DNA of 64,000 nt from Nocardia puris (lineage in GTDB: Bacteria > Actinomycetota > Actinomycetes > Mycobacteriales > Mycobacteriaceae): the NCBI RefSeq assembly GCF_003315035.1, contig NZ_QNRE01000009.1, positions 1 to 64,000 of the forward strand, written 5' to 3'. Shown here in pieces: positions 1 through 17,013 of this stretch. Positions within the stretch are counted from its first letter, which is position 1. The number at the start of each line of letters is the position of its first letter. The notes beneath the pieces are model-generated. The model was not told the origin of the DNA, ran no database searches, and saw nothing but the letters and a program-made list of their open reading frames with translations. A program made the position numbers and the translations under genes.

Positions 1-8825
<8,825 letters not shown>

Positions 8826-8947
8826 AGCGATTCTCCCCTTAGTCCCACCGGAAAACAGTCGATCACCATGGACGTAACGACAACGTAGCAATGCGCGGGG
8901 CACGGCTCGGTAATCCGCGAGTAATCGCGCCCTCACGAACACGAAAC

Positions 8948-8971
8948 AGGGCGGCCGGTACGGGCCGCCCT
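8948..8971 (-). terminator. Hairpin between thioesterase gene and PKS start
   Basis: A perfect 9-bp stem (AGGGCGGCC / GGCCGCCCT) with a 6-base loop lies between the stop of the type II thioesterase gene (9048) and the PKS start (8825), with T-rich sequence on the flank. It looks like an intrinsic terminator for the thioesterase transcript, which would make the PKS a separate transcription unit starting in 8826-8947. Confidence 0.6.
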
Positions 8972-9047
8972 ATTCGTTTCGATCACTGTGCGACAAATGG
9001 TTTCCGGAAAAACAATGACCGGATAATGAAAGATGACGCGCCGGTCG

Positions 9048-9827
9048 TCAACGCACGTCGGCGACGGATTCCGCGCCGGTCAGCCGGGCCCGCAGCGCGC
9101 CCGCCACCGCGTCGGCGTGCTGGTTGAGGAAGAAGTGCCCGCCGGCGAACTCGCGCAGCGTGAACGCGCCCTCGGTGTGCGCGCCCCACTCGGCCACCTC
9201 CTCGACGGTGGCCTTCGGGTCGGCGTCCCCGGTGAATGCCGTGATACCGCAACGCAATACGGGCCCGCCCGCCCGCCGGTAGCGCTCGATGGCCCGGTAG
9301 TCCCCACGGATGACCGGCAGCACCATAGCCGCGATCTCGGGGTCGTCCAGCGCGGCCGTGTCGGTGCCGCCCAGCCGCCGCACGTCGGCCAAAAGCTCTC
9401 GGTCGCTTGCCAAGTGAGTGCGCTCGTCCCGGAACGTGCCCGGCCCCCGCCTGCCGGACACGAAAAGCTCGGTCAGCGTCACACCGGTCTGCTGCAATCG
9501 GACCGCCACCTCGAACGCGACAGCCGCCCCCATGCTGTGCCCGAAGAACGACACCGGCCGGTCGATCCAGGGCAGAACGGCCTCGGTGACGCGGTCGGCG
9601 AGGTCGCCGATGTCCTCGATGATCGGTTCCGCGCGACGCTCCTGCCTGCCCGGATACTGCACGGCGACCGCGTCGATCTCGGGCGCGAGCGCCTTGGTCA
9701 GCCGGAAGAAGTAGCTCGCCGAGCCGCCGGCGTACGGAAAGCACACCAGCCGGTGCGCGGCGTCGGGCGCGGGACCGAATTGCCGGACCCAGCGGCCCGC
9801 CCCCGCGCGAGTGTCGGTGTCCACCAT
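9048..9827 (-). CDS. Type II thioesterase of the polyketide cluster
   Basis: 259-residue alpha/beta hydrolase of the stand-alone PKS/NRPS editing thioesterase family, which removes aberrant acyl groups from carrier proteins. The N-terminal LVCFPYAGG, the nucleophile motif GHSMG near residue 95 and the late catalytic His in GGHFF are all visible, and the length is typical. It starts at ATG 9827. It is the last gene of the tailoring operon, 89 bases after the SnoaL-like gene with a hairpin between them, and sits directly upstream of the PKS. Its presence supports a functional assembly line. Confidence 0.93.
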   Translation of the reverse strand: MVDTDTRAGAGRWVRQFGPAPDAAHRLVCFPYAGGSASYFFRLTKALAPEIDAVAVQYPGRQERRAEPIIEDIGDLADRVTEAVLPWIDRPVSFFGHSMGAAVAFEVAVRLQQTGVTLTELFVSGRRGPGTFRDERTHLASDRELLADVRRLGGTDTAALDDPEIAAMVLPVIRGDYRAIERYRRAGGPVLRCGITAFTGDADPKATVEEVAEWGAHTEGAFTLREFAGGHFFLNQHADAVAGALRARLTGAESVADVR

Positions 9828-9877
9828 GGGAATCCCTCAGTTCGTCGGAGCCCCGCCCGATCCGCGGCAGGGTGGCC

Positions 9878-9909
9878 GGCGCGGGCGGCCCGGCCGGACC
9901 GCCCGCGCC
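9878..9909 (-). terminator. GC-rich hairpin between SnoaL-like and thioesterase genes
   Basis: A perfect 11-bp stem (GGCGCGGGCGG / CCGCCCGCGCC) with a 10-base loop lies between the stop of the SnoaL-like gene and the start of the thioesterase gene. No U-tract follows, so it may act as an attenuator or mRNA-processing structure rather than a full terminator. Confidence 0.45.
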
Positions 9910-9916
9910 GAAGGTG

Positions 9917-10456
9917 CTACGCGTCACCGCCGGGCAGCAGCCCGACCTGCTGCGACATATCGAAGAAGTCGAAGCTGATCCGCCACCAGGAGATGAGCCC
10001 GCCGCGGAACTCGTAGGTGTCGGTGCCCTCCAGCGTCCACTGCTTGCCGGTGCCGTCGACGCGCGGGGCCGGGTTCTCCGGCGGCCAGCGGTCGATGTAG
10101 CCGGTGAACGTCGCGGTGCCGCGCCACGGCACCACGATGCGGTTGCCGTCCAGCGCGATCAGCGGCGCCGTGGTGGCCTCGAAACGCATATCCGGGAACG
10201 CCGTGTAGGTGATCTCGGAGAACAGGCGGAAATCGTCGTGCCCGCGCGAATTGCGCCCCATCATCGACGGATCTTCCACCACGATGTCGTCGGTGACCAG
10301 CGTCAGCAGCGTATCGGTGTCGTGGGTGTTCAACGCGGTGAACCAGCGCTCGAAGATATCGCTGATCTGTTCCGCGCTCGGCAGCGAACCGCCCAGCGCG
10401 GCGCGCGCCTTCGTATATCGGTCGTCGAAATATTCGATTTTCTCCAGGCCAGCCAT
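9917..10456 (-). CDS. SnoaL-like / NTF2-fold protein
   Basis: 179-residue protein of the SnoaL-like, NTF2-fold group. The helical start (FERWFTALNTHDTDTLLTLV), the DDIVVEDPSM strand and the C-terminal WWRISFDFFD region fit the fold. Family members act as polyketide cyclases, hydroxylases or epoxide hydrolases, or have lost catalysis. It starts at ATG 10456, preceded by GGAAGGA about 8 bases upstream. It lies 35 bases after the berberine-bridge-type oxidase gene in the tailoring operon. Together with the upstream FAD monooxygenase it could process an epoxide intermediate, as MonB/Lsd19-type proteins do in polyether pathways, but this is inference. Confidence 0.82.
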   Translation of the reverse strand: MAGLEKIEYFDDRYTKARAALGGSLPSAEQISDIFERWFTALNTHDTDTLLTLVTDDIVVEDPSMMGRNSRGHDDFRLFSEITYTAFPDMRFEATTAPLIALDGNRIVVPWRGTATFTGYIDRWPPENPAPRVDGTGKQWTLEGTDTYEFRGGLISWWRISFDFFDMSQQVGLLPGGDA

Positions 10457-10491
10457 CGGAGAAATCCTTCCGGTAGAAATCAGTCGTTCGT

Positions 10492-12003
10492 TCAGTCGGC
10501 CGGACGGACGGCCAGGGTGTGGGTGAAGTGATTGCCCGGGTCCCAGTCGGCCTTGACCTGCCGCAGCCGCGGGTACGCGGACCCGAAGAGCAGTTCCTCC
10601 CAGGAGTGGCCGGAATCGTTGAGTTCCGGGTCGGCCAGATCGGTATCGGTGTAGTTGAGGACCGCGCCGCCGTTCGGGCCACCCGCCGCGGGCACGCCGC
10701 CGGTCGCGGCGTAGACGTCGCGGTACCAGCCGCGGATCCACGCCAGGTTCGCCGCGTCCTCCGCCTCGGTCGCCCACATCACCAGGAACAGCAGCTTGAT
10801 GATCGAATCGCGCTGCGGCGCCGCGGTTTCCGCGGGATCGACGGCGTTGACCCGGCCGCCGTAGCCGCCGAGCTCGACCAGCGTGGCTGGCTCGCGGAAG
10901 TCCGGGTCGGTGAGCCGACGGTAGAACGCGCTCGCCTGGTCGGCGGGCAGTTCGGTCCGCAGGTAGGCCGACTTCGCCTTGAACCGGCCCTTGCCCTCCC
11001 AGCCGTCACCGCCCAGGTTCGCCCAGGCGGTGACGTGGCTGATCCACGACACCCGCTCGCGCACGTCCACCCGGTACTCGGCCACGCCCTCGGCGACGGC
11101 GGCCAGGAACTCGTCCAGGATCCGCTCGGCATCCGGTGTGGCGGCGTCGATCTGGGTGGAGAGCAGGAACTCCCCGGCCGAGATGTGGCGCGGCTTGAGC
11201 GCGCTGAACAGGTTGACGGCCGGCGAATCCGGCGCCGAGTTGCGCGCGTGCCAGCCGGTGAAGTTCGTCAGCAGCCTGGTGAACTTCGCCTCGTCCAGAT
11301 CGGCCCAGCGAAACACCACTTCGGAGACGAGCATTTCCTCCGGCGCGGCGGGCAGCGCGTCGGCGGGCGCGTCGCCCTCGGCGTCCGGCGCGCGGAACCA
11401 GAACTTGGTGACGACCCCGAAAGTCCCGCCGCCACCGCCGGTGTGCGCCCACCACAGATCCCGGTTCGGATCGTCGGCGGCCCGGCTCGCCACCACGGCC
11501 CGAGCGCGCCCGCCCGCGTCGACCACGACCACCTCGACCGCTTCCAGATAGTCGACCAGGTGGCCGAACTGGCGCGTGAACGCGCCGTAGCCCGCGTTGG
11601 TGACCTGGCCGCCGAGCGCGACCGGCGGGCCGACGCCCGCCGGCACCGTCACGCGCCACTGCTCGTGCAGCGCCTTGTACAGGTCGACGGTGGTAATGCC
11701 CGGTCCGACCGCGAAGGCGGAACGCTTCGCGTCGTACTCCACCGACGTCAATTGCGAGGTGCTGATCACGACGCGGTTCTGCGGCGCCGCGATCAGACCC
11801 TCATACCCCGCGCCGCTGCTGTGGACGGCGAAGCGGGCGCCGCTGTCCACGACGTGCTGCACCGCGGCGACGGTCTCCTCCACCGAGCGCGGCAGCAGCA
11901 CGTAATCCGGTGTGCCCGACCATCGTCCGTTGAAGCTCGCCGTCAAGGTGGCGTACCTCGGGTCGTCCGGTGTCACTCGCTCGACTTCGGAGGTCACGGT
12001 CAT
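10492..12003 (-). CDS. FAD-linked oxidase of the berberine-bridge-enzyme family
   Basis: 503-residue oxidase with an N-terminal PCMH-type FAD-binding domain (residues about 35-210, with LPRSVEETVAAV, GPGITTVDLY, GGQVTNAGYGA and GGGGGTFGVVT) and a C-terminal berberine-bridge-like segment ending NYTDTDL...VKADWDPGNHF. Such enzymes catalyse two-electron oxidations or C-C/C-O ring closures late in natural product pathways. The usual His anchor for FAD (RSGGH) reads HSSGAGYEG here, and the usual Cys anchor before VGxGG is also absent, so FAD is probably held non-covalently. ATG 12003 lies 49 bases after the aminotransferase stop. Confidence 0.9.
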   Translation of the reverse strand: MTVTSEVERVTPDDPRYATLTASFNGRWSGTPDYVLLPRSVEETVAAVQHVVDSGARFAVHSSGAGYEGLIAAPQNRVVISTSQLTSVEYDAKRSAFAVGPGITTVDLYKALHEQWRVTVPAGVGPPVALGGQVTNAGYGAFTRQFGHLVDYLEAVEVVVVDAGGRARAVVASRAADDPNRDLWWAHTGGGGGTFGVVTKFWFRAPDAEGDAPADALPAAPEEMLVSEVVFRWADLDEAKFTRLLTNFTGWHARNSAPDSPAVNLFSALKPRHISAGEFLLSTQIDAATPDAERILDEFLAAVAEGVAEYRVDVRERVSWISHVTAWANLGGDGWEGKGRFKAKSAYLRTELPADQASAFYRRLTDPDFREPATLVELGGYGGRVNAVDPAETAAPQRDSIIKLLFLVMWATEAEDAANLAWIRGWYRDVYAATGGVPAAGGPNGGAVLNYTDTDLADPELNDSGHSWEELLFGSAYPRLRQVKADWDPGNHFTHTLAVRPAD

Positions 12004-12052
12004 TCCTCAATCTCCTCACTGGGTTGGCGCTGAATTCCGGTGCGGCACGGGC

Positions 12053-13576
12053 TCAGGCGATGGCCGCCAGCCGTGCCCCGCCCGCGTCCCTGATCTCGCG
12101 GCACACGTCGCGCAGTGCCGCCGCCAGGCGCTCGATATCGGCGGTCTCGATGTAGACCGAGGGCTCGAAGCGCAGCGTGTACACCGCGCTCGAGGTCGGG
12201 AAGGTGCGAATGCTGTGCTCGCGCAACAGGAATCCGGAGACGTAGTAGCCGAAGAAGCCCGAGGCGTCCACCTCACGCAACGCCGCCGAGTCCGACTCCG
12301 CCTGGTTCACGAACTCCAGGCCCGCCATCAGGCCGCGGCCGCGCACGTCGGCGACCACGTCGGGGAACTCCTCGCGCACCGAGCGCAGCGCCGCCAGCAG
12401 TTCCGCGCCGCGCCGTTCGGCCGCCCGGTAGAGCGCGCCGTCGTCGGCCTCCAGGATGTCGAGCACCCGGCGCGCGATCAGCGTGGAGAAGCTGTCCTTG
12501 GCGAAGGTCGAGCTGTGCATCAGCTCGAAATCGCTGAGGTAGCGTGACTCCCGCACCAGCAGCACGGCGGCCTTGGCCACCCCGCCGCCCAGGCTCTTGG
12601 CGATCGCGTAGTAGTCGCCGCGCAGGCCGAGGTGACCGCTGGCCAGGAACGCGCCGGTGCGCCCCATGCCGGTCTGGATCTCGTCGATGATCACCGGGAT
12701 GCCGAGTTCGGCAGCGACCCGCTGGACGTCGGCGACGAAGTCCGCGGGCATCTCGTGGATGCCGCCCTCGCCGAGGATCGGCTCGAGCACCACGGCGGCG
12801 AACACGGGGAACGGCCGCTCCACGACGCGCACGGAACCGCCTTCGACTACAAGGCTTTTCGCAACCCGGCTCTCCGCCCGCACCACCGCGTCGAGCGCGC
12901 CCGGCTCGTCCACGGGCACGAACCGCGCCTGCGCGGCCAGCGCCGAGAACACCGCCCGGTAGTTCGGGTTGTAGGTGAGCTGGACGCTGCCCGCGAGCTT
13001 GCCGTGGAACGCGCCGACCGGCGACAGGAACAGCGGCGTGGCGGCGAACAGCGCCTCGTTGTGCGCTGTCACCTCCGCCACCAGCGCGTCGATCTCCGCG
13101 GCAGGCACCGAGGCCTCGCGGGCCGCCTCGATATCGGCCTCGATCTGCGCCCGCAGTCCGGCGGCCCGCACGAATCGCTCGAACTCGGCGTGCTTGAGCC
13201 CGGCCTCGATCGCTTCCGCGCCGCTGTTGGCGAAGATCGCGAAGTAGCCTTCGTCCGAATCCAGTTCGCGACGCACGATGCGATTGAGCTGGTTGGCCAC
13301 GTCGTTGGCGTACGGGTGGCGGGAGAACTGCGCGTGGATGGGCGTCTGCGCGGCCAGCAGTTCCCTGGCGTACTCGATGATTTCGGGGTTGCTGTGCCCG
13401 AGCAGCGTGGAGCCGTAGCCGCCCACGAAATCGAGCACCGCGATCTCTTCGTCGCCGCGGCGGTAGTAGAGCGTATCGCCTTCGCCCCGGGTGTATTCCA
13501 CGTCGAGGCCCGCCGTCGCCAGCACCCCGCGCAGGTACGGCTCGGCGAACTCCCGTTCGGTCGCTACGGCGGTCAT
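12053..13576 (-). CDS. Class III (omega) PLP-dependent aminotransferase
   Basis: 507-residue aminotransferase class III protein. It shows GYGSTLLGHSNPEI near the N terminus, the PLP pocket NSGAEAIEAGLK, the VIIDEIQTGMGRTG motif and the catalytic Lys in AIAKSLGGG. It is longer than the usual 430-460 residues because of an Ala/Glu-rich insertion at about residues 130-175. The family moves amino groups onto ketones or aldehydes, so the product may carry an amine, or the enzyme may supply an amino precursor. Its start ATG at 13576 overlaps the hydrolase stop by four bases (ATGA), which suggests translational coupling. Confidence 0.93.
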   Translation of the reverse strand: MTAVATEREFAEPYLRGVLATAGLDVEYTRGEGDTLYYRRGDEEIAVLDFVGGYGSTLLGHSNPEIIEYARELLAAQTPIHAQFSRHPYANDVANQLNRIVRRELDSDEGYFAIFANSGAEAIEAGLKHAEFERFVRAAGLRAQIEADIEAAREASVPAAEIDALVAEVTAHNEALFAATPLFLSPVGAFHGKLAGSVQLTYNPNYRAVFSALAAQARFVPVDEPGALDAVVRAESRVAKSLVVEGGSVRVVERPFPVFAAVVLEPILGEGGIHEMPADFVADVQRVAAELGIPVIIDEIQTGMGRTGAFLASGHLGLRGDYYAIAKSLGGGVAKAAVLLVRESRYLSDFELMHSSTFAKDSFSTLIARRVLDILEADDGALYRAAERRGAELLAALRSVREEFPDVVADVRGRGLMAGLEFVNQAESDSAALREVDASGFFGYYVSGFLLREHSIRTFPTSSAVYTLRFEPSVYIETADIERLAAALRDVCREIRDAGGARLAAIA

Positions 13577-14436
13577 CGGTTCTCCAGCTGTTCGGTGCGG
13601 GCCAGCCGCACGATTTCGGCCGCGACCGTCTCCGGGTCCTGCTGCGGCTGCCAGTGCGAGGTCTGCTCCAGCGTCACCAGCCGGTACGGACCGGTCACGT
13701 GCTCGCTCGTCTTCTCGACCGCCAGCTTGCTGACGGCGGTGTCGGTGACGCTCCACACGAAGGTGGTCGGGACCGGTACAGGGCCGAACTCGAAGGGTTC
13801 GCCGAGCAGGTTGTTGGCGCGGTACCAGTTCAGCGCCGCGTCCAGCACGCCGGGCTCGCGGTGCTTGGTGACGTAGCGCTCCACTTGTTCCGGGGTGAGC
13901 ACGCCCTCGCCCGCCTGCGCGAACCACCCGTAGAGCTGGGCGGCGTCGTCGGCGAGGAACTGCTCGGCCGCGCCGTCGGACATCAGGAACTCCACGTACT
14001 GGGAGCTGTGCTGCTGTTCGGCGTCCACCCGGTAGGCGTACTGGTAGGCGTCCAGATGCGGGATGGCCAGGGCGACAAGGCTGTTCACCCGGTCGGCGTG
14101 CCGCGCGCCCAGGTACCAGGCCACCGCCGCTCCCCAGTCGTGGCCCACCACGTGCGCCGACTCGACACCGAGCGCGTCCAGCACGGCCAGCGCGTCGGCC
14201 GCCAGCAAGGGCAGCGCGTACTCGCTCACCGTGGTGGGCCGGGCGTCGTCGGAGTACCCGCGCTGGTCGGGCGCGATGGTGCGCAGCCCGGCGCGGTGCA
14301 GGATCGGCGCCACTTCGGTCCACGACGCCCGGCTGTGCGGGAAGCCGTGCAGCAGCAGCACCGCGGGACCGTCGGCGGGGCCCTCGACGTCGACGTCGAA
14401 CGTCCACTGCCCGAACGGGATTCGCTCGACGCTCAT
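13573..14436 (-). CDS. Alpha/beta hydrolase, epoxide-hydrolase-like
   Basis: 287-residue alpha/beta hydrolase. It has the oxyanion HGFPHSRASW segment, the nucleophile elbow VVGHDWGAAVAW (Asp as nucleophile, the pattern of soluble epoxide hydrolases and haloalkane dehalogenases) and a late TSHWQPQQ with the catalytic His. Start ATG 14436 overlaps the stop of the FAD monooxygenase gene by four bases, and its stop overlaps the aminotransferase start by four bases. Opening an epoxide made by the neighbouring monooxygenase is the obvious hypothesis. Confidence 0.88.
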   Translation of the reverse strand: MSVERIPFGQWTFDVDVEGPADGPAVLLLHGFPHSRASWTEVAPILHRAGLRTIAPDQRGYSDDARPTTVSEYALPLLAADALAVLDALGVESAHVVGHDWGAAVAWYLGARHADRVNSLVALAIPHLDAYQYAYRVDAEQQHSSQYVEFLMSDGAAEQFLADDAAQLYGWFAQAGEGVLTPEQVERYVTKHREPGVLDAALNWYRANNLLGEPFEFGPVPVPTTFVWSVTDTAVSKLAVEKTSEHVTGPYRLVTLEQTSHWQPQQDPETVAAEIVRLARTEQLENR

Positions 14437-15758
14437 GCCGGCACCTCGCCCAGGATCTTGGCCTCGAGCTGCGGCTCGTGCAGCACGCTCGGGTGGTCGG
14501 CCAGGCCGATCACGCGCTGGTAGGCACGCGACACATCGCCGTCGCGGCTGGCCGCGTCCTGGACCTGCGCGATGAACGCGTGCGCCTCCAGGATCTCCGG
14601 GGTGCGCTCGCCCTGGACCTCGGGGTAGCTGAGGTCGGCGCCGATCGCCATCTGCCAGCAACCGTCGATCGCGTCGGCGGCCAGGTCGGCGAAGTAGGCC
14701 AGCGGATCGATCTCCTCGTCGCGGTTGACGTGCTCGCGCAGCACCGTCGAGCCCATCGCGGCCACCGTCATACCCTGGGCGTAGCTGGGATTGAAGCTGG
14801 CGACCGCGTCGCCGATCACCAGGAAGCCCGCCGGGAAGTCGGTCATGCGCTGGTAGTGCCTGCGCAGGTTGGTCGGGAACTTGTAGGCCACCGGGTCGTT
14901 GATCGGCTCGGCGTGCTGCAAGGTCTCGTAGATGTCCGGCGCGGCAAGGGTTTTGATGAACGCCAGGTAGCCCTCGGGATCGGTCGGCGGGTGATCGCCG
15001 AGGATGCCGTAGGCCGTGACGATGCTGCGCCCGCCGTCGATCTTCTGGCAGATGCAGCCGCGCGGCACGCCCGCCGAGGCCACCGTGTTGATCGAGATGT
15101 CGCCGCCGAACGCCTCGTCGGGGATCGTGTAATACCGGGTGGCGTAACCCATCCCGATCTTGTGCTTCTCCTCCTCGACCCGCTCGTAGCCGAGGTCCTC
15201 GAGCCACACCGCCGCGCGCGAACCGCGCCCGGAGGCGTCGACGACGAGGTCGGCGGGCAGCAGGGTCTCGTGCGACGCCTCGGGGAACACCCACACGCCC
15301 GCGATCCGCTTACCGTCGTCGACCACTTCCAGCCTGCTGATATCGGTCTGCTCGAGCAGGTCGACGTTGGGCAGCGCCAGCACCCGGTCGCGGATATGGG
15401 ATTCGAAGAACGGGCGGCTGGCGGTGAGGCAGACCAGCCCGGAATCGACCTGCACCAAGCGCTTTCCGTTGATGATCCAGCGCACGTCGGCGGAGGCGTC
15501 GCCGATCGCCGCGCCGTCGGCCACCATCTGATCGGTGACACCGGGGAAGTGTTCTTCGGCGATCTGCTGGCCGCGCGAGAGCAGCCCGTGCAGATGGTGG
15601 CCCTGCGGCAGACCGCGCCGCAACAGATTCGGGCCGGTCAGGTGGTCTCGGTCCACGAGGGTTACCCGCTCGTACCGGTCGGCGAGCACGCGGGTCGCGA
15701 ACAACCCGGCGAGCCCACCTCCCAGCACGACAGCGCGGCTCCGCACACGGCTGGTCAT
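14433..15758 (-). CDS. FAD-dependent monooxygenase
   Basis: 441-residue single-component flavoprotein. VVLGGGLAGLFATRVLAD is the FAD GxGxxG fold, LRRGLPQGHHLHGLLSRGQ follows, DLVVDASGRGS is the DG-like motif and FLVIGDAVASFNPSYAQGM is the GD motif. The PQGxHxHGLL pattern is shared with a group that includes polyether epoxidases and other tailoring hydroxylases; I cannot tell the substrate. ATG 15758 is chosen because AAGGGAG precedes it at proper spacing; an in-frame start at 15860 would lack one. It is the first gene of the tailoring operon. Confidence 0.87.
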   Translation of the reverse strand: MTSRVRSRAVVLGGGLAGLFATRVLADRYERVTLVDRDHLTGPNLLRRGLPQGHHLHGLLSRGQQIAEEHFPGVTDQMVADGAAIGDASADVRWIINGKRLVQVDSGLVCLTASRPFFESHIRDRVLALPNVDLLEQTDISRLEVVDDGKRIAGVWVFPEASHETLLPADLVVDASGRGSRAAVWLEDLGYERVEEEKHKIGMGYATRYYTIPDEAFGGDISINTVASAGVPRGCICQKIDGGRSIVTAYGILGDHPPTDPEGYLAFIKTLAAPDIYETLQHAEPINDPVAYKFPTNLRRHYQRMTDFPAGFLVIGDAVASFNPSYAQGMTVAAMGSTVLREHVNRDEEIDPLAYFADLAADAIDGCWQMAIGADLSYPEVQGERTPEILEAHAFIAQVQDAASRDGDVSRAYQRVIGLADHPSVLHEPQLEAKILGEVPA

Positions 15759-15945
15759 GGCCTGTCTCCCTTGCTCGTACAGCTCTTGCCGAGGGGCGGC
15801 CGGTGCTCCCGGCCAGCCCACGGGGCGACCGTATCCACGGGCCTGTAATCGACCGCTCATCGTCCGGAAACTGCCCGCTGTTCGCGCTGGTAGAAGCGAT
15901 ATTTCCGCGCGGAAGGGCCGGTTTTCGCGGCCGTGCGCGGACCGC

Positions 15946-16869
15946 TCAGGACACCCGGCGCACGTCCAGGACTGCCTTGCCTTTGATCCGGCGGTTCAGC
16001 AGGTGGTCGGCGGCCTCGCGGTAGTCCACCCAGTCCCCGCGCCAGCCGATCGGAAGGCTCAGCGCGCCGCGCTCGGCGAAGTCCACCAGCGTGGCCAACT
16101 CCTGCCCCAGCGGCGCGTGCAAGTTGAACGCCTCGATGCGGCCCCGGTCGACCTGGATGCGCGCCTCCTCGAAGTCGATGGTGGTCGGCTCGCGTGACGC
16201 CTTGCCCACGGCCACCACGGTGCCGCCCGCCTCGAGTCGCAGGTAGGCGTCGGCCAGCTGCCGGCCGCCGACGTTGTCCACGACGCCGAAGACGCGCTCG
16301 CGCAACGCTTCCGGACCCACGATCACTTCGGACGCGCCCAGTTCGGCCAGGCCCTCGCCGCGCTCCGGGCTGCCGACCGACGCGATCACCCGCGCGCCCG
16401 CCAGATGCGCCAGCTGCACCGCGAACCGGCCGACGCCGCCGGACGCGCCGGTGATCAGCACCCGGCGCCCGACGATCGGGCCGAGCGCGCGCAACGCCTG
16501 CAACGCGCTCACCCCGGCCACCGGCAGCGCGGCCGTGGCTCCCAGGTCGAGTCCGTCGGGCACCACGGCCAGGTTGGCGGTGTCGACCGCGCGCAGCTCC
16601 GCCCAGGCGCCGGTCCACCCGAAGGTGACCACGCGCGTCCCGGCGGGCGGACCGGACCCGTCCACCGCGGCCCGCGCCACCACACCCGCGGCGTCCCACC
16701 CCGGGATCAGGCCCGCGGGCGCCTCGGGCGAGCGGAACGCGACCTCCCCGAAGTTGAAGGAGAACGAAACCACTTCCACCAGAGCCTGATCCGGCCGCGG
16801 GGCCGGCGGCTCGGCGCTGCCCAGGCGCAGCATGTGCGGACTCACCTTGTCGTGCACGAGTGCCTTCAA
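15946..16869 (-). CDS. Zinc-independent MDR oxidoreductase (quinone reductase-like)
   Basis: 307-residue medium-chain dehydrogenase/reductase of the NADPH:quinone reductase type. A GroES-like N-terminal half (FNFGEVAFRS, IPGWDAAGVV) is followed by the NADPH fold ITGASGGVGRFAVQLA. No structural zinc cysteine cluster is present. TTG at 16869 is the start, with AAAGGAG upstream. It lies 187 bases upstream of the FAD monooxygenase gene on the same strand, so it may be the first cluster gene or an independent neighbour. It could act as a stand-alone enoyl reductase, given that the visible PKS module lacks an ER. Confidence 0.85.
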   Translation of the reverse strand: MKALVHDKVSPHMLRLGSAEPPAPRPDQALVEVVSFSFNFGEVAFRSPEAPAGLIPGWDAAGVVARAAVDGSGPPAGTRVVTFGWTGAWAELRAVDTANLAVVPDGLDLGATAALPVAGVSALQALRALGPIVGRRVLITGASGGVGRFAVQLAHLAGARVIASVGSPERGEGLAELGASEVIVGPEALRERVFGVVDNVGGRQLADAYLRLEAGGTVVAVGKASREPTTIDFEEARIQVDRGRIEAFNLHAPLGQELATLVDFAERGALSLPIGWRGDWVDYREAADHLLNRRIKGKAVLDVRRVS

Positions 16870-16960
16870 CGCCCGCGCTCCTTTCGGTACGGCCGGCTAC
16901 GCGCCGGCGCTCGAGCCGCGCGAGCACGTCCGGCCCACGCGGTACGGACATGACGAGACC

Positions 16961-16999
16961 ACCCCGCGCGCACCGGCCTACCGGTGCCGCGCGCGGGGT
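16961..16999 (-). terminator. Strong hairpin after the old yellow enzyme gene
   Basis: Long GC-rich stem (ACCCCGCGCG...CACCGG paired with CCGGTG...CGCGCGGGGT, 3-base bulge, loop CCTA) starting about 15 bases beyond the stop of the gene at 17014. It probably ends that transcript and insulates the polyketide cluster from it. Confidence 0.65.
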
Positions 17000-17013
17000 G
17001 ATCGTCGCGGGAA

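Noticed and set aside
12632..13876. Plus-strand frame over the aminotransferase and hydrolase genes
   Set aside because: Shadow frame; the minus-strand proteins have full catalytic motifs and 4-base overlaps.
15759..15945. Terminator between the MDR oxidoreductase and FAD monooxygenase genes
   Set aside because: Only a short GGCCG/CGGCC stem could be found, too weak to support a call.
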